A stretch of DNA of 7,107 bases from Candidatus Aminicenantota bacterium (GTDB lineage Bacteria > Acidobacteriota > Aminicenantia > Aminicenantales > Aminicenantaceae). How positions within the stretch are numbered: the first letter of the stretch is position 1; each line of letters opens with the position of its first letter. The DNA is taken from positions 1 through 7,107 of the forward strand of contig DAOUSP010000059.1 in assembly GCA_030627155.1 (NCBI GenBank). Direction: 5' to 3'. A program made the position numbers and the translations under genes. The notes under the pieces are model-generated. The model did no database searches and had not been told where the DNA came from. It saw only the letters and a list, made by a program, of their open reading frames with translations. This document shows, one piece after another, positions 1-5,662 of the stretch.

Positions 1-888
1 ATGGCTGGTTATAACGCTTTCAGGAATTACAGCTCTTACTGCTTCAGCTTTTAATGTCAAATCTTCGGCTAATTTATCAGAAATAAAATTATTCCAGTCA
101 ATATAATCCGTATAGGTAAGAATCGTTCCGAATCGCGGCGGCTCCACCTCTTTCCACTCTTGAAAGGTGCGGTACCAGGCTTTATTTAAATTGTTCAGAG
201 TATGATATTTTTTCTTAAGCCATTCTCGAAATCGGGACATAGTAGAATGGCAGTAACAAAACTGCAGATACTCAGCATTTCCCAAATGATAAACCTCAGC
301 CCAGTTGATGATATGGGGCTCACTCCTCAAATCCCATCCATAAAAAGCTGGTTTATCCTTCACTACTTTTGCAGCTTCAGAAAAAAATTTTAAAATTTTC
401 TCACGTACCCCGAGATGATCAAAACAAAAACCAGGTGAGGCCTGCGATTCCACAGCCAGCCCATTGCTGGCGACAAATTTCGCATCTGGGTATTTAAGCC
501 CGACCCAATCCGGAGCAGAATCAATGTAGACTTGAATGATAACCTTTAAACCGACCTCACCCGCTAAATCCACTAAGGACTCAAGAGCACTAAAATCGTA
601 CTTTCCCTCCTCTGGCTCGTTAGCGGTCCATTCAATCCAACAGCGAACAGTGTTGAAACCTAAGCTTTTAATCTGCTCCAAGTCCTTTTTCCATGATTTG
701 ACTTTCTCTGGGGTAACTTCTTCAAGCATAGGTGCCCTTGCTTTGCCACCAGCATACCAAACAGAAACTGGAAAATGGCCTCTGTTCTTTTCAGGCGAAA
801 TACCATAGGTTAACGATATGCCTAAAAAAATAAAAATCTCTAAAAATAGAGGGATACCTAAGTGTTTATTTTTGAAAATATTAATCAT
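1..888 (-). CDS. GH42-like (clan GH-A) exported glycoside hydrolase, beta-galactosidase type, C-terminus cut by window edge
   Basis: I translated 296 codons by hand from ATG 888-886 to the window edge; no stop is met. An in-frame stop lies just upstream, and a GGAG site 7 nt before the ATG fixes the start. Residues 1-29 look like a signal peptide (basic start, then a long hydrophobic run), so the enzyme is probably exported. The body matches the GH42 N-terminal barrel: 'VRCWIEWTANEPEEGKYDF' near residues 81-99, 'FCFDHLGVRE' near 154-163, a putative acid/base Glu190 in 'GWDLRSEPH', then 'CYCHSTMSRFREWL' (211-224) and 'LNKAWYRTFQEW' (234-245), an order typical of GH42. Family members usually release terminal beta-galactosides. 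The nucleophile and trimerisation domains lie outside the window. Oddities: Ser189 stands where GH42 normally has Asn, and the third Cys of the CxCxxC zinc motif is replaced by Thr216. Substrate is therefore uncertain, and a related GH-A family is possible. Confidence 0.5.
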   Translation of the reverse strand, partial: MINIFKNKHLGIPLFLEIFIFLGISLTYGISPEKNRGHFPVSVWYAGGKARAPMLEEVTPEKVKSWKKDLEQIKSLGFNTVRCWIEWTANEPEEGKYDFSALESLVDLAGEVGLKVIIQVYIDSAPDWVGLKYPDAKFVASNGLAVESQASPGFCFDHLGVREKILKFFSEAAKVVKDKPAFYGWDLRSEPHIINWAEVYHLGNAEYLQFCYCHSTMSRFREWLKKKYHTLNNLNKAWYRTFQEWKEVEPPRFGTILTYTDYIDWNNFISDKLAEDLTLKAEAVRAVIPESVITSH

Positions 889-895
889 ATTTTTT

Positions 896-899
896 CTCC
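896..899 (-). promoter_or_regulatory. Ribosome binding site of the GH42-like gene
   Basis: Read on the minus strand this is GGAG, 7 nt before the ATG at 888. It decides the start. A second ATG that begins at the A before this GGAG is in another frame and stops after six codons. Confidence 0.5.
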
Positions 900-959
900 A
901 TTATGATTTATTTTTCCTCTTTTTTTTTCCAATCTTTTGGCTTTTTTCTCCTAATAAAT

Positions 960-1232
960 CTATGTGGATCCAAAACCTTTACTCCATGCATTATTCATAA
1001 GCAGCGTATCTGCTGTATTTTGTAGACTATCATCCCAGACATTGGTTTTCTGTCCATATTCCCCGATAAGACAAGGCCCATCCAGTTTGAAAGACCAAAA
1101 AGAAGGAAGGTTGATTCCAAAAACAAAATATTCTTTGTCTTGGAATAAAATCCTATCGATATCTGAATAAACTGCTATTGTTAATAGGAACAAAACGATC
1201 CCACAGATCCCTATCGTTTTCAAATATGCCAT
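960..1232 (-). pseudogene. Remnant of a clan GH-A glycoside hydrolase (internally deleted)
   Basis: A 90-codon ORF from ATG 1232 to TAG 960. Residues 4-22 are hydrophobic like a signal peptide or anchor. 'LFQDKEYFVFGINLPSFW' (29-46) resembles the first beta strand of GH5/GH-A enzymes, where the protein's own 'DGKxFxxxGxN' motif sits. It is followed at once by 'LIGEYGQKTNVWDDSL' (55-70), which resembles the C-terminal strand carrying the catalytic nucleophile (Glu58 here), and by a helix-like end. The whole (beta/alpha)8 barrel between them, normally about 250 or more residues, is absent, so no active hydrolase is expected. The stop at 960 also seems early: another frame continues 'WIHIDLLGEK' and ends at 901, just before the SD of the next gene. 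SD support for ATG 1232 is poor. It could instead be a genuine small secreted protein; the family assignment rests on short motifs only. Confidence 0.5.
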
Positions 1233-1283
1233 GAGTTATTTTTTTCTTTATATTCTTTTTTCATTCCTTTTCCTGCACACGAG

Positions 1284-1311
1284 ATTATAGCAATTAAAAA
1301 AACGAAATCAA
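1284..1311 (-). promoter_or_regulatory. Probable extended -10 promoter upstream of the GH-A remnant and GH42-like gene
   Basis: On the minus strand, TTGATT (1311-1306) is followed after 16 nt by TGC-TATAAT. The -10 hexamer at 1289-1284 is a perfect consensus with the TG of an extended -10. It sits in the 105-bp gap after the chitinase stop and would start RNA near 1277, about 45 nt before ATG 1232. It suggests the remnant and GH42-like gene form a unit separable from GH20-GH18. AT-rich DNA gives chance matches, so this is a prediction. Confidence 0.5.
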
Positions 1312-1337
1312 AATAGAAAAGAATTAACTCAAAACTA

Positions 1338-2447
1338 TTATCTCCGTTGAAGAGATCTTTTCCTAAATTCTTTCCCTATTACCTCTAATAACACAGATGA
1401 ATCTTGATAATAATCCTGGCTTAATTCCCAAATAATAGCGCCGGCAACCTGTTTTTCCTTTATGCATTTACATTTAAGTGCTATTGATCGAGCATCGTCG
1501 AAACATAGAATTTCTGTCTTGTCTGGATTTTGGATGTATGGAACTTTAGCACAATCATCCCATATATACGACCAGCCTGAGTTTATAAAATTCAGAATCT
1601 CAACGTAGCTATAATAACTGCTCTTCTGAAACTTCTGGTATAAGTTACTACAATCGAAGGAGCGTCCATAAAACGGAATTCCTAATAATAATTTTTCTTT
1701 GGGAACTTGACGACTAAGGAAATATGAACAGCTATCATTAGTAGAACCGCAAGGATCATCGTTACAAGTGTAAAGAGGAGAGTTATGCCCCGAATGATCA
1801 CTCCACGCACCATGAAAGTCGTAAGTCATACAGCTAATATAATCAAAATAATCAATCAGCTTTTCGAAATTGATCCATCTCGCCCATGTCTCACCTGCTG
1901 GAGCTGCCATAGTCAAAAGGAGAGGAGGATTCTGCTCTTTCAAAATGGCAGAGAGCTCTTTAATGAAATAAACATAATTCTGCTGCTCAACAGGATTGGA
2001 AACGTATTCCCAGTCTATATCAACGCCATCATAATTATTTTTTTTGCAGAATTCGAGGACCTGATTGATAAACCTCTTTCTATTTGCCGAAGTAGATGTC
2101 ATTCCAGGAAACCCTTCGGAATTTCCCCATCCTCCTATGCTCATGATGACTTTGACTTTATTTTTATGGGCGGTTTCAATTAATTCAGGGTAGATATAAT
2201 CTTCTCCGACGATTAGATTGCCTTCAGAGTCTGGCTTGGTAAAAGCATAGGCTATGTGGGTTAAATATCTGTATTGTATTTTGTTATGATTGAATTTCTC
2301 TTTTTCCAAGTAAAAGTAATATCCCATCACGATTTTTGATAAATTCTTTTTCACAGGATATCTATGAACCGTGGCGCACTTCCCTACCATAAAACTGAAA
2401 ACCAATATCAATCCCAGGAAATTCCTTGACTTCCAGCCTTTACTCAT
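1338..2447 (-). CDS. GH18 chitinase, exported
   Basis: Endo-acting hydrolase of beta-1,4-N-acetylglucosamine chains, working by substrate-assisted retention. With the start at ATG 2447 it has 369 residues. The GH18 signature DxxDxDxE reads 'DGVDIDWE' at residues 140-147, with Glu147 the acid/base. Other family blocks are 'KVIMSIGGWG' near 99-108, 'MTYDFHGAW' near 207-215, 'GIPFYGRSF' near 256-264 and 'AGAIIWELSQD' near 335-345. This is a nearly bare catalytic barrel with no chitin-binding module. The N-terminus (MSKGWKSRN then 'LGLILVFSFMVG') is an export signal. The Cys at residue 24 could be a lipoprotein site, but Lys at -1 breaks the usual lipobox. The start was chosen because GGAG lies 6 nt upstream; the frame is open upstream to TTG 2546, overlapping the GH20 gene. 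It follows GH20 by 55 bp, so co-transcription is likely. About ten cysteines remain beyond the signal region, many for a GH18. Confidence 0.5.
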   Translation of the reverse strand: MSKGWKSRNFLGLILVFSFMVGKCATVHRYPVKKNLSKIVMGYYFYLEKEKFNHNKIQYRYLTHIAYAFTKPDSEGNLIVGEDYIYPELIETAHKNKVKVIMSIGGWGNSEGFPGMTSTSANRKRFINQVLEFCKKNNYDGVDIDWEYVSNPVEQQNYVYFIKELSAILKEQNPPLLLTMAAPAGETWARWINFEKLIDYFDYISCMTYDFHGAWSDHSGHNSPLYTCNDDPCGSTNDSCSYFLSRQVPKEKLLLGIPFYGRSFDCSNLYQKFQKSSYYSYVEILNFINSGWSYIWDDCAKVPYIQNPDKTEILCFDDARSIALKCKCIKEKQVAGAIIWELSQDYYQDSSVLLEVIGKEFRKRSLQRR

Positions 2448-2453
2448 TCTCGA

Positions 2454-2457
2454 CTCC
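2454..2457 (-). promoter_or_regulatory. Ribosome binding site that sets the chitinase start
   Basis: GGAG on the minus strand, 6 nt before ATG 2447, with a further GGGGGAG just upstream (2466-2460). It favours ATG 2447, which begins a normal signal peptide, over the upstream TTG/ATG codons in the same open frame. Confidence 0.5.
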
Positions 2458-2501
2458 GACTCCCCCAATTCCAGCGATGCTTGTGCAGCCACCTGCCAGT
2501 G

Positions 2502-2508
2502 TTCAGGG
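2502..2508 (-). other. CCC-TGA stop of GH20, candidate +1 frameshift point
   Basis: The GH20 frame ends TAT CCC TGA (TGA at 2505-2503). Skipping the T of TGA moves reading into the chitinase frame as '...EYP-EHWQVAAQ...', which stays open through the chitinase. CCC followed by TGA is a context where +1 slippage is known in principle, as at the RF2 gene's CTT TGA. A GGGGAG lies 8 nt upstream, farther than in RF2. A plain indel mutation or assembly error explains it equally well or better. Confidence 0.5.
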
Positions 2509-4632
2509 ATATTCGGCTCCCCAGCCATGAGCATCGCTATCCTCAAAATTATCGCTGACTAAAATAGAAAGAGAAGCCTCTATTAATTTACGGATCGCAG
2601 GAACAATCATGATTTCCAGCTCATATTCAGGCTTTTCAGGGCGATCCAAAAGGGAATAAATACCATTTAGCCAAGATTGAGGTGGCCGCTTGTTATTCTC
2701 AAGATAATCTAAAGCTTGCAGCCCTGCTTCAGCCAATTCAGCTACATCCTTAGAGATTGGAATAACTTCCTTTAGGAGAAAAGATTCTTCAAGTATAGGC
2801 CTCAGTATGGAATTGTTGTCGCGCCACTCGGTTAACCACTCTCTGATTATCTCTTTGTTGACCATGTAATTGGGTGCATCAGCCAGCATTTCATCGACCA
2901 TATTCCTGAATTGCCGGGCTTTGTTGCTTTCAGGTCGAACAGCATCGACGAGCCGATTCAGAGGTGTCATCTGGGTATATTCATGAGTATTAGGACGCGT
3001 GTAGTACTTGACAGGCTCCACAATATCTGCAAGGACTTTTATGGAATCAATAGGATGATTGCCAACCAAACGCTCCAACATTTTAAGATAGTTGGACCGA
3101 TGTGTAATGCCTAGCCATTCTAAATTTCGGTTCGCCTTTTCGAGACGGCGATACATGTCTTTAATACATTTTACGTTTTGTGGAGACCACAACCTTTCGG
3201 CAATAGCAACAGCTCTCGGCCATATGCGGGAATCAATGGTTTCAGGAGTGACAAATTCAGCCCACATACAGGCCTCGCCACCCAAAATCCGTGCTTTTTG
3301 CTCAGCGTTCAACTTTGCTGCATCTTTATCCAAGGGATCGACCTGGTAGTGATGAGAAGCGGACAGAACGTGATCCAAATAGTAACCGTGGGAAAGAATC
3401 CCACTGTATCCTTCCGCTGCGGCTTTAGCCAGAGAGTCCTGTCCTCGCCAGCTTTGCACTACGATGTCCTTAGGAAGATCGGGATGGAAGATTTCGTCCC
3501 ATCCCACCATCTTTTTCCCATGGTTGCTCAGAATGGCCTGAATCCTTTTGTTGAAATAGGCTTGCAAGTCATGATCATCCTCCATGCCATGTTCGCGCTT
3601 GAAGGCTACAATATCTGGATTTCTGTTCCAATGTTTACCGTCGACCTCGTCACCGCCAATGTGAAAGTACTCGTCGGGAAAAAGTCTAGCCATCTCTTCC
3701 AAGAAAGTATCGAGAAAAGTATATACTTTCTCTCGAGTAGGATCCATACAAGGATCGAAAACCCCCCAGAAACGCTGGATCTGATATGGACCAGGAGCAC
3801 TGGCTAACTCTGGATAACCAACTAACCAGGAAGTTGTGTGACCGGGCATGTCAAATTCGGGGACAACCCGAATTCCCAGATCCCGGGCATAGTCCAAAAT
3901 CTCTCGCACCTGATCTTGGGTGAAATAGTTTCCGTCAGAGCCCATATCATGAAGCTTTGGGAAACTTTTGCATTCAACCCGAAATCCTTGATCATCTGAC
4001 AAATGCCAATGCAGAACGTTCAATTTGTACATGGCCATGCCATCCAAATTGCGTTTTATAACCTCTGCTGGCATCCAGTGGCGACATACATCTATGAGTA
4101 ATCCTCTCCATGGAAAACGAGGTTTATCCTGGATTTTTACCGCAGGAATATGAAATCCTTCTGAATCAAGTGTTACAAGTTGCAAGAATGTCTCAATTCC
4201 GCGTAACACTCCCACTGGTGTGGTAGCACTTAAATAGGCACGAGAAGAATTAACCTCGATAGTGTATGATTCATCTTCCTTTATTGATTGTATCTTTTCG
4301 CCTGGACCTTGACAATTAATCTCAAAAATAGCTTTAGAAGCATCTTTTTCAATTTTAGAGAGCAAATGAATACCGGTTTGGGTACTCAAATGCTGGATCA
4401 ATCGGCGTGCGGCTCTTTTCAATCGCGGCTCTTGGTATCCGGTCAAAACTACGCGGAATTCTGAATTCACTGGCAATTTGCCTTGCTCAAAGGATATTTT
4501 TGCGGGAACCGGCATCAAATTGTGACGGGATACTTCAGTGGAAGAACCCTGAACCGCCATTATAATGGATAGAAAAAATAATCCGATAGATAAGACTAAG
4601 ATAAGCCTGAAAAGACTGAATGTTTTTACCAT
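2503..4632 (-). CDS. GH20 beta-N-acetylhexosaminidase, exported
   Basis: Removes terminal beta-linked N-acetylhexosamine from chito-oligosaccharides or glycans by substrate-assisted catalysis. The 709-residue product starts at ATG 4632, with GGA-rich SD sequence about 7 nt upstream. Residues 1-29 are a signal peptide, with cleavage probably near 'AVQG'. Residues ~35-170 are the GH20b-type N-terminal domain ('LMPVPAKISF', 'ESYTIEV', 'TPVGVLRGIETFLQL'). Residues ~172-485 are the catalytic barrel: Arg184 in 'DVCRHW', 'HWHLSDDQGFR' (208-218), 'PEFDMPGH' (258-265), the catalytic pair Asp328-Glu329 in 'HIGGDE', and the aromatic pocket Trp378, Trp395 and Trp457. All expected catalytic residues are present. 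Residues ~490-709 form a long, probably helical C-terminal region that I cannot assign; the last 16 residues ('DNFEDSDAHGWG' onward) resemble the start of a beta-sandwich domain cut short. It is the first gene of the minus-strand cluster and divergent from deoC. Confidence 0.5.
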   Translation of the reverse strand: MVKTFSLFRLILVLSIGLFFLSIIMAVQGSSTEVSRHNLMPVPAKISFEQGKLPVNSEFRVVLTGYQEPRLKRAARRLIQHLSTQTGIHLLSKIEKDASKAIFEINCQGPGEKIQSIKEDESYTIEVNSSRAYLSATTPVGVLRGIETFLQLVTLDSEGFHIPAVKIQDKPRFPWRGLLIDVCRHWMPAEVIKRNLDGMAMYKLNVLHWHLSDDQGFRVECKSFPKLHDMGSDGNYFTQDQVREILDYARDLGIRVVPEFDMPGHTTSWLVGYPELASAPGPYQIQRFWGVFDPCMDPTREKVYTFLDTFLEEMARLFPDEYFHIGGDEVDGKHWNRNPDIVAFKREHGMEDDHDLQAYFNKRIQAILSNHGKKMVGWDEIFHPDLPKDIVVQSWRGQDSLAKAAAEGYSGILSHGYYLDHVLSASHHYQVDPLDKDAAKLNAEQKARILGGEACMWAEFVTPETIDSRIWPRAVAIAERLWSPQNVKCIKDMYRRLEKANRNLEWLGITHRSNYLKMLERLVGNHPIDSIKVLADIVEPVKYYTRPNTHEYTQMTPLNRLVDAVRPESNKARQFRNMVDEMLADAPNYMVNKEIIREWLTEWRDNNSILRPILEESFLLKEVIPISKDVAELAEAGLQALDYLENNKRPPQSWLNGIYSLLDRPEKPEYELEIMIVPAIRKLIEASLSILVSDNFEDSDAHGWGAEYP

Positions 4633-4848
4633 GTTTATTTCCTTTCCTTTTGAATAATTTTTATTTATTCTATTCTTCTAAGAATTTTTTTCTTTCTTTC
4701 CTAATCTTGTAGCAAAGAAAAAATTAAATATCAAATAAAAGAATCGAATCAATAAAAATCTGCCCTATAATTATTTTAATCTGAATAAAGAATACTGTTA
4801 TAATACTTACAGATTAAAAGATTTATTAAAACGAAAGGATGTAAAAAA
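4633..4848. other. Divergent intergenic region between GH20 gene and deoC
   Basis: 216 bp of AT-rich sequence with many A and T runs. It must carry the start signals for GH20 leftward and deoC rightward. A good deoC promoter is visible (separate entry). For GH20 only weak hexamers such as TAGAAT on the minus strand are seen, with no matching -35, so none is annotated. No clear operator palindrome, tRNA or riboswitch-like stem was seen. Confidence 0.5.
4776..4804 (+). promoter_or_regulatory. Probable deoC promoter with extended -10
   Basis: TGT-TATAAT at 4796-4804 is a perfect -10 hexamer with the TG extension. The -35 position (4776-4781, TTAATC, 17-bp spacer) is weak, as often seen with extended -10 promoters. 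RNA would start near 4811, leaving a leader of about 38 nt that contains the deoC SD. Confidence 0.5.
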
Positions 4849-5562
4849 ATGAAAAAGGTATTAGAAATTGCAAAAATGATTGACCATTCGCTTCTTCATC
4901 CCACACTCACAGATGAAGAATTGAGAGAAGGCTGTGAACTCGCTAAGAAATATAATGTGGCTTCGGTTTGCATCAAGCCTTATGCTATCAAATTAGCAGC
5001 AGGTATACTCAAAGGGTCAGATGTTCTTGTTGGAACAGTAATTGGATTTCCTCATGGAAACAACAAGATTGAAGTAAAAGTCTATGAAGCTGAGTCGGCA
5101 TGCAAAGACGGCGCTGTCGAGTTGGACATGGTTGTAAATATTGGAAAAGTATTAAGTGAGGATTGGAATTATATCGAAGAAGAAATTAAAGCTGTTGATG
5201 ATGTTGCCAAAAAATATAATGCCATAATTAAAGTTATTTTTGAGAATGATTTTTTGCCAGAGGATAAATACAAAATTAAACTCTGTGAGATTTGCAGCAA
5301 ATTAAAGGTTGCCTTTGTAAAGACATCAACAGGTTATGGCTTTGTGAAAGGTGAAGATAATAAATATTTTTATAAAGGAGCCACTGACCATGACCTGAAA
5401 TTGATGAGAAAATATAGTTCATCAGAAGTAGAGGTAAAGGCAGCAGGAGGTCTGCGAACTCTTGAGGATGTTCTAAGAGTTAAAGAAATTGGAGTCACAC
5501 GAGTTGGAGCAACAGCTACAGAAACCATTCTTTTGGAAGCAAAAAAAAGATTTAACGAATAA
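4849..5562 (+). CDS. deoC: Deoxyribose-phosphate aldolase
   Basis: Cytosolic class I aldolase that splits 2-deoxy-D-ribose 5-phosphate into glyceraldehyde 3-phosphate and acetaldehyde, in deoxynucleoside catabolism. The 237 residues are close to the usual bacterial length. Landmarks: 'MIDHSLLHPTLT' (10-21), 'VGTVIGFPHG' (61-70), 'GAVELDMVVNIG' with Asp93, the Schiff-base Lys158 in 'FVKTSTGYG', and Lys198 in 'VKAAGG'. These correspond to the Asp102, Lys167 and Lys201 set of the E. coli enzyme. Between 'TSTGYG' and 'GATDHDLKLMR' there is an insertion of about ten residues (165-176) relative to the short-loop enzymes. The SD AAAGGA lies about 9 nt before the ATG and no signal peptide is seen. 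No nucleoside phosphorylase or deoB is next to it, and its link to the divergent hydrolases is only positional. The coding sequence is clearly more AT-rich than GH20. Confidence 0.5.
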   Translation: MKKVLEIAKMIDHSLLHPTLTDEELREGCELAKKYNVASVCIKPYAIKLAAGILKGSDVLVGTVIGFPHGNNKIEVKVYEAESACKDGAVELDMVVNIGKVLSEDWNYIEEEIKAVDDVAKKYNAIIKVIFENDFLPEDKYKIKLCEICSKLKVAFVKTSTGYGFVKGEDNKYFYKGATDHDLKLMRKYSSSEVEVKAAGGLRTLEDVLRVKEIGVTRVGATATETILLEAKKRFNE

Positions 5563-5596
5563 TTTAGGATTAAATAAAGTAGGTAACATGTTTCTC

Positions 5597-5625
5597 TTGA
5601 CACTCTTGAGGACAAGTGATAGATA
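5597..5625 (+). promoter_or_regulatory. Possible promoter of the M14 peptidase gene
   Basis: TTGACA (5597-5602) is a perfect -35 hexamer. At a 17-bp spacing the -10 position reads TAGATA (5620-5625), a partial match. Transcription would start near 5632, about 30 nt before ATG 5663. It lies in the 100-bp gap after deoC, where no terminator hairpin is visible, so read-through from deoC is also possible. Confidence 0.5.
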
Positions 5626-5652
5626 TGAATCTTAAAAAATAAATATTTGAGT

Positions 5653-5657
5653 GGAGG
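5653..5657 (+). promoter_or_regulatory. Strong ribosome binding site of the M14 peptidase gene
   Basis: GGAGG, 5 nt before ATG 5663. It selects this codon over the in-frame ATGs at 5672 and 5678, which lie too far from it. Confidence 0.5.
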
Positions 5658-5662
5658 GTTTC

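Noticed and set aside
1293..1304. T run (minus strand) after the chitinase as a possible terminator
   Set aside because: No GC-rich stem precedes it; the sequence between the chitinase stop and the run is AT-rich and unpaired by eye.
1785..2183. Plus-strand 132-codon open frame opposite the chitinase
   Set aside because: It lies opposite the GH18 catalytic motifs and shows no family features.
2448..2546. Upstream start (TTG 2546, or ATG 2534/2528) giving a 402-residue chitinase
   Set aside because: The upstream codons lie inside the GH20 gene, lack a good SD, and would bury the signal peptide behind 26-33 residues. ATG 2447 has GGAG at 6 nt and begins a normal export signal.
3178..3807. Plus-strand 209-codon open frame opposite GH20
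   Set aside because: It is antisense to the conserved GH20 catalytic region, with no recognisable motif and no SD; a shadow of the real gene.
4766..4771. Second perfect TATAAT upstream of deoC
   Set aside because: No TG extension and no usable -35; the hexamer at 4799-4804 is better and closer. It could still be a minor start.
5585..5592. AACATGTT palindrome after deoC
   Set aside because: An 8-bp palindrome is expected by chance, has no partner copy, and is not followed by a T run, so it is neither a terminator nor a supported operator.
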